Positions 14,803-22,044 of a stretch of DNA of 36,124 nucleotides are shown one piece after another (within the stretch, counting starts at the first letter, position 1; each line of letters begins with the position of its first letter). This stretch comes from a virus. Under the pieces are notes generated by a model that saw only the letters and a program-made list of their open reading frames with translations, was not told the origin of the DNA and searched no databases. Both the position numbers and the translations under genes were made by a program. The stretch lies in IMG/VR virus record IMGVR_UViG_3300035190_000282, positions 1-36,124 of that record; one strand, written 5' to 3'.

Positions 14803-14976
14803 TCAATCCTCCTTGGGGCTGAGATACCTCGACAGTTTCTCGATGGTCTCACTGTAAGCGCCGCCATTCCCGGCCTTGAGCGACTTGATTGTATTGTAGG
14901 CGAGGCCTGTGTCGCGGGCGACCTCGGCAGTTCGACGGCCTTGGAGGGCGGCAGTGATTTGTTCAACGGTCATCAT
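14803..14976 (-). CDS. Small helix-turn-helix regulator (57 aa)
   Basis: The product begins MMTVEQITAALQGRRTAEVA and continues as an XRE/Cro-like HTH, RRTAEVARDTGLAYNTIKSL, with a closing helix SETIEKLSRYLS. At 57 residues it is close to a minimal Cro-size DNA-binding domain. It sits next to the paired palindromes at 14991-15030, which overlap its likely promoter, so autoregulation is expected. Its stop overlaps the primase start region and carries that gene's AAGGAGG site. It is the only clear lysis-lysogeny-style regulator candidate in the window. Role inferred. Confidence 0.85.
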   Translation of the reverse strand: MMTVEQITAALQGRRTAEVARDTGLAYNTIKSLKAGNGGAYSETIEKLSRYLSPKED

Positions 14977-14990
14977 GGCTTAAACCTTTC

Positions 14991-15030
14991 TTGCAGGGGA
15001 TTGCAATTTTCTTATTGCAGACAACTGCAA
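14991..15030. promoter_or_regulatory. Paired operators in the divergent early control region
   Basis: TTGCAGGGGATTGCAA (14991-15006, one half site changed) and TTGCAGACAACTGCAA (15015-15030, full consensus) lie 24 bp apart, the same spacing as at 11935/11959. They occupy the 94-bp gap between the leftward HTH gene and the rightward early operon. On the plus strand TTGCAG (14991) lies 16 bp before TATTGC (15013), a weak promoter that binding would block. Confidence 0.78.
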
Positions 15031-15070
15031 AACATGCAAGAGATGGCCGTGTTGAGAAGAGGAGTGCGAG

Positions 15071-15460
15071 ATGCACAGTAGTAACGTCGAGGGGCTTTGC
15101 GGGGCCTGGCTGGAAGCCAAACGCCGCGAGGACGAGGCAAAAAAGGCGCGTCTGGAAGTCGAGGCCCAGATTGGTGCGGCCTTGGAGAAAAAGCCCGAAG
15201 GGGCCATCACTCACAAACTCACTGCCTACAAGGTCACGCTCACCCAGCCGATCTATCGCAAGCTGGACATTGAGACGTGGCATGGTCTCAAGATGCTCAT
15301 TGGTCAGGACTACTGGCCGGTGAAAACCATCCTCGAGGCCGATCCGTCGGGCTGCAAGTGGTTGGCGAAAGAACGTCCCGATCTCTGGGCGCTGATCGCT
15401 GATGCCTTCACCGTCTCGCCGGGTAAACTCGGCGTTGAAGTGAAGGAAGTCGACAAGTGA
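15071..15460 (+). CDS. Phage early protein (129 aa), first gene of rightward operon
   Basis: The start at 15071 has a GAGGAG site. The protein opens with a helical, charged stretch (AWLEAKRREDEAKKARLEVE), then TAYKVTLTQPIYRKLDIETW and a C-terminal CKWLAKERPDLWALIADAF followed by TVSPGKLGV. This coiled-coil plus small-domain build matches a family found beside Sak4-type recombination genes in phages. No function is established that I know of. Its stop overlaps the GTG of the next gene. Confidence 0.75.
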   Translation: MHSSNVEGLCGAWLEAKRREDEAKKARLEVEAQIGAALEKKPEGAITHKLTAYKVTLTQPIYRKLDIETWHGLKMLIGQDYWPVKTILEADPSGCKWLAKERPDLWALIADAFTVSPGKLGVEVKEVDK

Positions 15461-15636
15461 GCGCGAGCATCTGGGACGCAGCCGACGCACTGCAAAACGC
15501 ACGGGATCATCTTGTTGTTGCTCGCGCATCGCGCGGCATCCAGCGGGATCACGACATCAACCGAGCGAAAGAAAATGTCCGGGACGCCATGAAGCTTCTT
15601 GGAATCAAGGAGGTGGAAGATGGAAACAATTATTGA
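15457..15636 (+). CDS. Small helical early protein (59 aa)
   Basis: A GTG at 15457 overlaps the preceding TGA (GTGA) and opens 59 codons: VSASIWDAADALQNARDHLV, then RASRGIQRDHDINRAKENVR and DAMKLLGIKEVEDGNNY. It is almost wholly helical and charged. It ends 17 nt inside the next gene, whose AAGGAGGT site it contains. The 4-bp overlap supports a real gene. Function unknown. Confidence 0.6.
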   Translation: MSASIWDAADALQNARDHLVVARASRGIQRDHDINRAKENVRDAMKLLGIKEVEDGNNY

Positions 15637-16408
15637 AATCATCACGCCTGACAAAGCAGAAGAGTATCTGTCTCTCAACTCTGGCAACAGAGCACTGCGA
15701 AAATCACATATTGCAAAACTTGCTGCTGAAATGAAGCAAGGCAACTGGCAATGCACCCATCAAGGCATTGCATTTAACGACAAAGGCATCTTGGTGGACG
15801 GCCAGCACAGGCTTCACGCTGTGAAGATGTCAGGAGTCTGCGTCAAGATGCAAGTCACTAGGGGCGTCAAGACACTAGATCATCTGTCTCTCAAGATTGA
15901 TTTGTCGGCAAGGCGGTCTACGGGTGACTTGCTGAAAATGCCGACTAAAGTTGCCAGCGTCATAACTGTGCTGGCGCGACTTATGAATGGCTGGGGGAGT
16001 GTTCCGATTTCATACGTCGAAGAATGTTCCAAAGTATTTCGAAGCGATGCTGAAAGCATTTGCGCGCTTTCATCGTCTCATATGGCTTTGATTGACACCG
16101 CTCCGGTCAAAGCGGCGGCAGTCGCCATGTTAACACTCAGCAAGTCTTATTATGCTAATTCAGTCATGGTTAGGCTGAACGGTCAAATGTACGATCAGAT
16201 GACTCCTATTGAGCATGCATATTGCAAGATTTGCGCAATGCGAACCTATGACAAAAATGATCCATATAACACGTTCGCAAAGGCCTTGTCGGTTTTTGAT
16301 GAACGCAATGCTGCTGCTACTAAAGTGTATTTGTCAGAATTTCGCTACGCAGAAGCAAAAGATGCAGTGATAGCTAGAATGAAGGAGCATCAGAATAATG
16401 GCAATTGA
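15620..16408 (+). CDS. ParB-like / DGQHR-type phage protein (262 aa)
   Basis: ATG 15620 lies 5 nt after AAGGAGGT and is preferred over the upstream TTG 15599. The N-terminal third is a ParB-fold region: ITPDKAEEYLSLNSGNRALR, KSHIAKLAAEMKQGNWQ, then GILVDGQHRLHAVKMSGV with the signature DGQHRL. The rest is helical. Members occur in phages as predicted DNA-binding or nucleotide-dependent regulators. Base composition is clearly AT-richer than neighbours, suggesting later acquisition. Exact role unknown. Confidence 0.8.
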   Translation: METIIEIITPDKAEEYLSLNSGNRALRKSHIAKLAAEMKQGNWQCTHQGIAFNDKGILVDGQHRLHAVKMSGVCVKMQVTRGVKTLDHLSLKIDLSARRSTGDLLKMPTKVASVITVLARLMNGWGSVPISYVEECSKVFRSDAESICALSSSHMALIDTAPVKAAAVAMLTLSKSYYANSVMVRLNGQMYDQMTPIEHAYCKICAMRTYDKNDPYNTFAKALSVFDERNAAATKVYLSEFRYAEAKDAVIARMKEHQNNGN

Positions 16409-17153
16409 TCTCAAAACCCTGAGCAAGCCGGTGGGGCAACGCCCCATCATCGCCACGCTGTTTGGCGAGGGCGGCATGGGCAAGACGACGCTGGGGGCAA
16501 TGTTTCCCAGTCCGGTCTTTATCCGCACCGAGGACGGCACGGCATCGCTGGCGGGGAATGAGGGTGTCGCCTTGTTTCCTCTGGCGACAAAGAGCCAAGA
16601 CGTCCTCGACGCCATCGAGGCGCTGGCTTCCCAGCAGCACAATTATAAAACGCTAGTGCTGGATTCGATCACGCAGCTTGCTACGCTGATCGAGAGCGAG
16701 ATTGTGGCGGCTGATCCAAAGGCCAAGAGCATCAATCAGGCGGGCGGCGGTTACGGGGCGGGATACAATGCCGCCGCCGATATGCATCGCAAGATCCGCG
16801 ATTGGGCTGGGACACTGGCCTACGACAAGGGGATGAATGTCGTCTTTATCGGCCACGCTGACACTGAGACGCTGGATCTGCCTGACAGCGATTCCTATGC
16901 TCGCTATACAATCCGGATGCACAAGAAGAGCATTCCGCATTACACCGACAACGTCGACCTGGTTGGGTTCATCCGGCTCAAGACGTACCTCACTGGAACG
17001 GGGGAGAAGAAGCGCGCGGTCTCGACAGCGGAGCGGGAGATCATCTGCCACCCGCAGGCGTCGAGCGTCACCAAGAACAGGTTCAACATTGACAAGCCGG
17101 TGCCATTCACTTTTGGCGGCGGCAACCCCTTCAACAATTTCGTAGCAAAGTAG
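16398..17153 (+). CDS. Sak4-like RecA-fold ATPase (AAA_24), single-strand annealing recombinase
   Basis: 251 residues with Walker A GEGGMGKTT at 23-31, VFIRTEDGTASL, Walker B-type KTLVLDSITQL at about 83-93 and NVVFIGHADTETLD. This is the phage nucleotide-binding AAA_24 / Sak4 family, a short RecA relative that pairs single strands during recombination-dependent replication. It precedes a DUF669 protein, the usual partner in such cassettes. Its start overlaps the previous gene by 11 bp. Confidence 0.88.
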   Translation: MAIDLKTLSKPVGQRPIIATLFGEGGMGKTTLGAMFPSPVFIRTEDGTASLAGNEGVALFPLATKSQDVLDAIEALASQQHNYKTLVLDSITQLATLIESEIVAADPKAKSINQAGGGYGAGYNAAADMHRKIRDWAGTLAYDKGMNVVFIGHADTETLDLPDSDSYARYTIRMHKKSIPHYTDNVDLVGFIRLKTYLTGTGEKKRAVSTAEREIICHPQASSVTKNRFNIDKPVPFTFGGGNPFNNFVAK

Positions 17154-17162
17154 GAGACGAGA

Positions 17163-17633
17163 ATGAGACTTGACGGATTTAATGCCGGCGCCATTGAGCC
17201 AGCGGCACCCCGCGGGGCAATCCCGGCGGGAAAGTACAAGTGCGTGATTGTGTCGAGCGAAGAGCGTCCGACCAAGGCGATGACAGGATCAATGCTCAAA
17301 CTTCAGATGCAGGTCATCGAGGGGCCGCATCAGGGGGCAATGGTGTTTGACCAGCTGAACATCAACAATCCCAGCCAGACGGCGCAGGAAATCGCCCAGC
17401 GCACGCTCTCGGCCATCTGCCGCGCAACTGGCGTGATGATGCCGCAGGATTCGAGCGATCTCCACAACAAGCCGCTGCTGGTGACGGTGCGGGTGGAGAA
17501 CTCGCAGGAGTACGGGGCGCAGAACAAGGTGAACGGTTACGAGCCATGCGGTGGTGGTGCAGCGGCTCCTGTTGCTGCGGCTGCTGCGGTTGCAGCTCCT
17601 GCGCCATCGAATCTGCCGCCCTGGAAGCGGTGA
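17163..17633 (+). CDS. DUF669 protein, probable single-strand DNA-binding partner
   Basis: The 156-residue product has the DUF669 pattern: IPAGKYKCVIVSSEERPTK, GSMLKLQMQVIEGPHQGAMV, FDQLNINNPSQTAQEIAQRT and LSAICRATGVM. The C-terminus is an Ala/Pro linker ending SNLPPWKR, similar in style to SSB tails that recruit partners. DUF669 genes commonly sit next to Sak4/Erf-type recombinases. Single-strand binding is inferred from context and tail. Confidence 0.85.
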   Translation: MRLDGFNAGAIEPAAPRGAIPAGKYKCVIVSSEERPTKAMTGSMLKLQMQVIEGPHQGAMVFDQLNINNPSQTAQEIAQRTLSAICRATGVMMPQDSSDLHNKPLLVTVRVENSQEYGAQNKVNGYEPCGGGAAAPVAAAAAVAAPAPSNLPPWKR

Positions 17634-17644
17634 TGTGAAACACG

Positions 17645-17664
17645 GGGGCGGCTTCGGTCGCCCC
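17645..17664 (+). terminator. UUCG-capped stem-loop in early operon
   Basis: GGGGCGGC-TTCG-GTCGCCCC forms an 8-bp stem (one G-T) with a UUCG loop in the 54-nt gap after the DUF669 gene. No T run follows, so it probably stabilises upstream mRNA or reduces read-through rather than ending the operon. Confidence 0.55.
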
Positions 17665-17687
17665 TGATCACAATCAAAGGATAAACC

Positions 17688-17912
17688 ATGAAAATCGAGC
17701 AACTCGCAGAGATCGTAACAATGTTGGCGCAAAACCATCCCGGCGCGGAAGTGTCGGTTGTGCATCGCGCAAAGCATGGCCCGAAGGGCTACAGCAATAT
17801 TCTCAAGCCGATCACGGGGTATCAGACCAGAATGAGGTTCAAGCCTGGTGCAATTTATTTGAACGTAGATGGAGCGGAATACGATGGAAAGAATGACGCC
17901 AATGCCGAGTGA
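17688..17912 (+). CDS. Small early protein (74 aa)
   Basis: ATG 17688 with AAAGG upstream. The sequence is MKIEQLAEIVTMLAQNHPGA, then EVSVVHRAKHGPKGYSNIL and GAIYLNVDGAEYDGKN. It has a helical N-terminus and a beta C-terminal half. I do not recognise it. It overlaps the next gene by about 29 bp. Confidence 0.6.
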   Translation: MKIEQLAEIVTMLAQNHPGAEVSVVHRAKHGPKGYSNILKPITGYQTRMRFKPGAIYLNVDGAEYDGKNDANAE

Positions 17913-18123
17913 ACCGGTTCAGATCACATGGGCGTGCGGGAATGATGCCCGCAAGGAGCTGAACGAGTTCAGAGAGATCGCTGCATTCTTGAACGGATAC
18001 AAGGCCGCGCGTTTTGTTGCCGAGAGCATGGGGACGAGGCCGTGGAGCGAGTTTCCCAAGGAGCCTGACTTTACCTATCTGGAATCGATGATCGAAGACT
18101 TGGCGACAAAGACGGCTGAATGA
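17884..18123 (+). CDS. Small early protein (79 aa)
   Basis: Several ATGs are possible (17869, 17884, 17893); 17884 has the best GGAG spacing. The core is EPVQITWACGNDARKELNEF, REIAAFLNGYKAARFVAESM and a C-terminal YLESMIEDLATKTAE, mostly helical. No family recognised. The stop overlaps the next ATG (ATGA). Confidence 0.55.
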   Translation: MERMTPMPSEPVQITWACGNDARKELNEFREIAAFLNGYKAARFVAESMGTRPWSEFPKEPDFTYLESMIEDLATKTAE

Positions 18124-18566
18124 CAATGTGGACCGAGGCCAGAATCAAAGAAAAACTGGACGGCAATTTCTGGTTCTTCGATCAGGAAGGCAAGCAGCAC
18201 CATCAATTCGTCGACCCAACGTGGATGCCGAAGCATAAGAAATCAAATAATCCATACGCCATTGTCATTAAGAAAGACCCAGGGGTGAAGTGGAGTCGTG
18301 AATCCTACGACCTGATCCTGGAGATGCGCGGTGACGGCATGTCGTGGCCGATGATCGGAGACATATTTCAGGTGCCGGTGTCGACCCTGACAGACTACAC
18401 AAAAAAGATGCAGCGCATTCGTGCGATGCAGGCCGAGCGGGATGCAAACAAGATTAAGGTTGATGAGGTGCGCCGCATGATTGCGGCAGGGTATGATCTG
18501 GAGCGGATCAGAAAAGAGACGGGATACGATAGACGGTTAATCAAGGACGTGTTTGAGGAGGAGTGA
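18120..18566 (+). CDS. Probable DNA-binding protein with two HTH-like segments (148 aa)
   Basis: The N-terminal 50 residues (GNFWFFDQEGKQHHQF, DPTWMPKHKKS) are unfamiliar. Two HTH-like segments follow: RGDGMSWPMIGDIFQVPVST (about 70-90) and IAAGYDLERIRKETGYDRRL (about 121-140), separated by a charged helix. This fits a DNA-binding regulator or replication accessory factor. It ends directly before the Cas4-like nuclease and contributes that gene's GGAGGAG site. Confidence 0.65.
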   Translation: MTMWTEARIKEKLDGNFWFFDQEGKQHHQFVDPTWMPKHKKSNNPYAIVIKKDPGVKWSRESYDLILEMRGDGMSWPMIGDIFQVPVSTLTDYTKKMQRIRAMQAERDANKIKVDEVRRMIAAGYDLERIRKETGYDRRLIKDVFEEE

Positions 18567-19499
18567 ATGAAATTGGACATGCGAGCAGCAATCGTAAAGG
18601 CAATCTATCAGGTATACGAGGACCGCCGGAAGGAGCCACACAGGCCGCATCTAGGTGGATCTCAGATCGGCAATTCGTGCAGTCGCGCGCTCTGGTATCA
18701 GTTTCGGTGGGCATGGCATCAGCAGCACGAGGGGCGCATCCTGCGCTTGTTCGAAACAGGCGAACGGGAAGAGTCGCGTGTCATCCAGAACCTGCGCGCC
18801 GTGGGATGCACGGTATGGGAGCGTGATCCTGACACTGGAATGCAGCCTCGGTTCACTGCGCACGGTGGGCATTTTGCCTTGAGCCTCGACGGCGTGATCG
18901 AGGGGTTGCCGGAAAGCTCCAAGCCTCACACGCTCGAGGTCAAGACGATGAGCGAGAAGTATTTCAAGGCACTGAGCAACCTTGGCCTTGAGAAGGCGAA
19001 GCCGATCTATTGGGCGCAATGCCAGATCGGAATGCATCTAAGCGGGCTGGATCGTTGCCTGTTCGTCTCGGTGAATAAGAACACGGATGAGATTTATGCC
19101 GAGCGAGTTCGGCACGACAAGGCATATTGCCAGACGCTGATCGACAAGGCCGGAGGTATCATCTTTTCTGATAAGCCGCCGTCTGGCATCAGTTCCGATC
19201 CGGCATGGTTCGAGTGCAAGTTCTGTCCCTATCATTCAGTCTGCCAAGGTGATCAAATGCCCGAATTGAATTGCCGCACATGCGCCTTCTCAACACCTGA
19301 GAAGGCTGGCAACTGGTCATGCGCAAGGCACAAGAAGGCGCTGGACGAGATTGAGCAATACACAGGCTGCGGAGACCACATCTATATCCCTGACCTTGTG
19401 AAGCTGCCTGTGCATGATACGGGCGAGGATTGGGTTGAATATGTGACCGAGGAAGGCGAGGTAGTGCGCAATCACAAGAGGAGGATGGGGAATGCTTGA
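18567..19499 (+). CDS. Cas4/RecB-like PD-(D/E)XK nuclease with Cys clusters
   Basis: 310 residues. Nuclease motifs: HFALSLDGVIEG (Asp107) and HTLEVKTMSEKYF (Glu123, Lys125), then a QxxxY-type region around YWAQCQIGMHLSG. Cys38 (IGNSCSRALWY) plus Cys216, Cys219 and Cys225 (WFECKFCPYHSVCQG) match the 4Fe-4S staple of Cas4/AddB nucleases. A second cluster (ELNCRTCAF, NWSCARH) may bind zinc. It would resect DNA ends to feed the Sak4 annealing system and overlaps the helicase by 8 bp. Confidence 0.88.
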   Translation: MKLDMRAAIVKAIYQVYEDRRKEPHRPHLGGSQIGNSCSRALWYQFRWAWHQQHEGRILRLFETGEREESRVIQNLRAVGCTVWERDPDTGMQPRFTAHGGHFALSLDGVIEGLPESSKPHTLEVKTMSEKYFKALSNLGLEKAKPIYWAQCQIGMHLSGLDRCLFVSVNKNTDEIYAERVRHDKAYCQTLIDKAGGIIFSDKPPSGISSDPAWFECKFCPYHSVCQGDQMPELNCRTCAFSTPEKAGNWSCARHKKALDEIEQYTGCGDHIYIPDLVKLPVHDTGEDWVEYVTEEGEVVRNHKRRMGNA

Positions 19500-21114
19500 A
19501 CTCCGCCCCTATCAACGCGCTGCCATTGATGGCCTGTACGAATACTGGGCCAACAAGAAAGGTGATAACCCATTATTAGTTTGCCCCACTGGATCAGGCA
19601 AGAGCCTCATCATCGCGCACCTGGTCAAGGATGCAATGAGCTTCCTTGGCACGCGCGTCTTGATGCTCACGCATGTCAAGGAGCTGCTAGAGCAGAACGC
19701 AACGGAACTGCTCAACCTGTATCGCGATGCCGATGTCGGTTTCTATAGCGCGAGCCTCAAGAAAAAAGTGCTGCATCGCGCCGTCACATTCGCTGGCATT
19801 CAGTCTATTCACAAACGCGCTTTCGACATGATCCCGCCGCCTGACCTCGTGATCGTAGACGAATGTCACCTGATTCCGCGATCCGACAGCACACGCTACA
19901 ACAAGTTTCTGTCCGATCTGAAGCTGGCGAATCCTGCGGTGAAGATTGTTGGCCTCACCGCAACGCCATACAGGCTTGACAGCGGGTGGCTGCACAAAGG
20001 CGAAGGCGCGATCTTCGACGGGATTGCCTACGATATCCCGGTGGCCGATCTCATGGAGCAGGGATTCTTGGCTCCGGTTGTGAGCAAGGCTGGAGTGCGC
20101 AAGATCGACCTTTCCGAGGTAGGACATCGCGGCGGGGAGTTCATCGAGAGCGAGCTTGCCAAGGCGGCATCTGATCCAGAATTGGTGCGGGAGACGGTGG
20201 CCGAGATTGTCCAATATGGATCCGACCGCAAGGCGTGGCTGATTTTTGCTTGCGGCGTGATCCATGCGAACATGATCCGCGATGAGTTCCAAGTGCACGG
20301 GATCGAGGCGCATGTCGTGACCGGAGCCGATGGCATGACGGAGCGGGCCGAAAAGATCGAGCGGTTCCGCCGGGGCGCTTACAAGTGCCTGATAAATGTC
20401 AACGTGCTGACCACGGGATTCAACGTGCCGCATGTGGATCTGATCGGCATTGTGCGGGCGACGGAGAGCGCAGGGCTTTACGTCCAGATCGTTGGGCGTG
20501 GAACCAGGCTTGCGCCGGGGAAGACTGATTGCCTCGTGCTGGACTACGGCGACAACGTGATGCGCCACGGATTCATTGACAAGGTCAAGCCCAAGATCAA
20601 GAGCAAGACCGATGATGGTGAAGCGCCGTGCAAGGAATGCCCTAGCTGCCAGACCATCCAGCACGCGGCGATGCGAAACTGTGTCACCTGTGGTTACGCA
20701 TTCCCGCCACCTGTTCTCAACCACGGGAATAAGGCCTATAGTGGGGCCATGATCTCGACACAGGTACAGGCCGAATGGGTGATTGTTGACGATGTGGGAT
20801 ATTCCCGCTGGCGCAAGGAAGGCAAGCCTGACAGCATCCGCGTCACCTATTATTGTGGCCTCATCAAAGTATCTGAGTGGCTTTGCCCCGATCACGGAGG
20901 CTATGCTGCCGAGCGTTATATCAAGCGCATGGCCGCACTGGGTGCAACAGCAACCACCACCGAAGAGGCGATAACTGAATGCGACACATGGATCAGGCCG
21001 AGCAAAATCAAGGTAAAACCGAATGACAAATTCTACGACATCGTCCAGCTCGACTACAGCAAGCCCCAGCGCCTCACAGAGGCCGAACGAGCAGAACTCA
21101 TGGAACCTCTGTAG
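19492..21114 (+). CDS. SF2 DEAD/DEAH-box helicase
   Basis: 540 residues with all core motifs: Q-like LRPYQRAAI, CPTGSGKS (31-38), DECH (123-126), GLTATPY (about 154-160), NVLTTGFNVPHVD, and motif VI QIVGRGTRLAPGK. A zinc ribbon (CKECPSCQ, CVTCGYAFPPP) follows, then a C-terminal domain containing YYCGLIKVSEWLC. This is the UvrB/RAD3-like phage helicase type. With the neighbouring nuclease it forms a processing pair for replication or recombination. AGGAGG precedes the ATG. Confidence 0.94.
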   Translation: MLELRPYQRAAIDGLYEYWANKKGDNPLLVCPTGSGKSLIIAHLVKDAMSFLGTRVLMLTHVKELLEQNATELLNLYRDADVGFYSASLKKKVLHRAVTFAGIQSIHKRAFDMIPPPDLVIVDECHLIPRSDSTRYNKFLSDLKLANPAVKIVGLTATPYRLDSGWLHKGEGAIFDGIAYDIPVADLMEQGFLAPVVSKAGVRKIDLSEVGHRGGEFIESELAKAASDPELVRETVAEIVQYGSDRKAWLIFACGVIHANMIRDEFQVHGIEAHVVTGADGMTERAEKIERFRRGAYKCLINVNVLTTGFNVPHVDLIGIVRATESAGLYVQIVGRGTRLAPGKTDCLVLDYGDNVMRHGFIDKVKPKIKSKTDDGEAPCKECPSCQTIQHAAMRNCVTCGYAFPPPVLNHGNKAYSGAMISTQVQAEWVIVDDVGYSRWRKEGKPDSIRVTYYCGLIKVSEWLCPDHGGYAAERYIKRMAALGATATTTEEAITECDTWIRPSKIKVKPNDKFYDIVQLDYSKPQRLTEAERAELMEPL

Positions 21115-21226
21115 TAATTGCATGAGCCTTTACGATAAAAAATATTGCACGCACTGGCGCGATGTCGTGCCGGATGAGGTGCAGAAAAGAGGCTGCGATG
21201 CGTTTGATTCAATCCCTCCCTTCTGA
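21023..21226 (+). CDS. Small Cys-rich, zinc-finger-like protein (67 aa)
   Basis: The frame overlaps the helicase C-terminus by 92 bp in another frame. After a Ser/Thr-rich start (MTNSTTSSSSTTASPS) comes LCSNCMSLYDKKYCTHWRDV and KRGCDAFDSIPPF. The C-x2-C-x8-C...C pattern and the PPF end match a type of tiny phage zinc protein I recall. Two of the cysteines precede the next internal ATG, so the early start at 21023 is needed for an intact site. Confidence 0.6.
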   Translation: MTNSTTSSSSTTASPSASQRPNEQNSWNLCSNCMSLYDKKYCTHWRDVVPDEVQKRGCDAFDSIPPF

Positions 21227-21584
21227 ACACGACGAGCAGGCTGGATTCGTTCAATGGTTCCGCGCGAAGTGGCCGAACGTGCTGATCTATGCGATTCCAA
21301 ATGGTGGCAAGCGCAGCATCTCGACGGCTAAAAAACTGCGGCGAGAGGGCGTCACGCCTGGCATTCCTGATCTCCATATCCCTGCATGGGCGATATGGAT
21401 CGAGATGAAACGGCAGAAAGGCGGGCGCACCTCGCCGGATCAGGATGCGATGATTGAATATCTTGAGCATGTCGGTCATCGCGTGATTGTCGGCAATGGG
21501 GCGATGGACGCGAGCGATAAGTTGCTGAAGTTGCTAAATTTGGGCGGGGCGGCAGGCGAAGGAGTGGCACCCACCGCCCCATGA
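21198..21584 (+). CDS. VRR-NUC domain nuclease (128 aa)
   Basis: ATG 21198 has a GAGG site 6 nt upstream and is preferred over 21162. The VRR-NUC / Holliday-junction-resolvase-like fold is shown by SEHDEQAGFVQWFRAKWP, IPNGGKRSISTAKKLRREGV, TPGIPDLHIP (Asp) and WIEMKRQKGGRTSPDQ (Glu-x-Lys, Gln). These phage nucleases are thought to cut branched or flap DNA and fit the recombination cassette. The last residues are Ala/Gly-rich. Confidence 0.9.
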   Translation: MRLIQSLPSEHDEQAGFVQWFRAKWPNVLIYAIPNGGKRSISTAKKLRREGVTPGIPDLHIPAWAIWIEMKRQKGGRTSPDQDAMIEYLEHVGHRVIVGNGAMDASDKLLKLLNLGGAAGEGVAPTAP

Positions 21585-21623
21585 CCTCGTGACGGCGAGC
21601 AACGTCAGAGGCCGTTAAACATC

Positions 21624-21639
21624 TTGCAGATTGGTGCAA
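21624..21639. promoter_or_regulatory. Operator-like palindrome before the secreted-protein gene
   Basis: TTGCAGATTGGTGCAA matches the 16-bp consensus at all but one half-site base. It lies in the only sizable gap of the early operon, 53 bp before ATG 21677. TTGGTG repeats overlap it and a weak -10 (GATACA) lies about 18 bp on, so a separately regulated promoter is likely. Confidence 0.5.
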
Positions 21640-21676
21640 TTGGTGCATGATACATCCCAGCGAGAGGAGGTACAAG

Positions 21677-22030
21677 ATGCGTTTGACATTGTTCGCCGCA
21701 ATGGCCGCGCTGTTGATTGCTGCCGGGAGCGCAGAGGCGCGTGAGCCAGGCCAGCCGAAGGGTTGCCCCTTGCGTTGGTGCGGCTGCTATCTCGCCCACT
21801 ATTTCGGCATGCCGCATCGCAAGGATCTATGGCGGGCACGCAACTGGGCCAAGATCGGACGTGCGACCAAGGCGCGGATTGGAGCCATTGTGGTCTGGCC
21901 CAATCACGTTGGTGTGATCGTGGGCAGGACGGCCAAGGGCTGGGTTGTGAAATCCGGCAACGACGGCAACCGTGTGCGAGCGCGGGTGAGGACAGTCCAC
22001 AATGCAATTGCTTTTAGGGCGCTGAAGTAA
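21677..22030 (+). CDS. Secreted CHAP-like protein (117 aa), host-type moron
   Basis: ATG 21677 lies after GGAGGT. Residues 1-22 form a signal peptide (MRLTLFAAMAALLIAAGSAEA). The mature part has CPLRWCGCYLAHYFGMPHRK, LWRARNWAKIGRATKARIGA and IVVWPNHVGVIVGRTAKGW then VVKSGNDGNRVR. This Cys...His CHAP/NlpC-like core closely resembles small exported proteins I recall from Rhizobiales chromosomes. A periplasmic cell-wall amidase or endopeptidase role is inferred. With its own operator-like site it looks like a cargo gene in the early operon. Confidence 0.8.
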   Translation: MRLTLFAAMAALLIAAGSAEAREPGQPKGCPLRWCGCYLAHYFGMPHRKDLWRARNWAKIGRATKARIGAIVVWPNHVGVIVGRTAKGWVVKSGNDGNRVRARVRTVHNAIAFRALK

Positions 22031-22044
22031 AGGAGAGCTACGTC

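Noticed and set aside
14991-15323. Plus-strand ORF starting inside the operator region
   Set aside because: Starts within the operators and overlaps the 15071 gene in another frame. The 15071 frame has a good ribosome binding site and family-like sequence.
19687-21123. 478-codon ORF antisense to the SF2 helicase gene
   Set aside because: The opposite strand codes a helicase with all motifs in order. The antisense product has no recognisable domain, and such ORFs are common opposite GC-rich genes.
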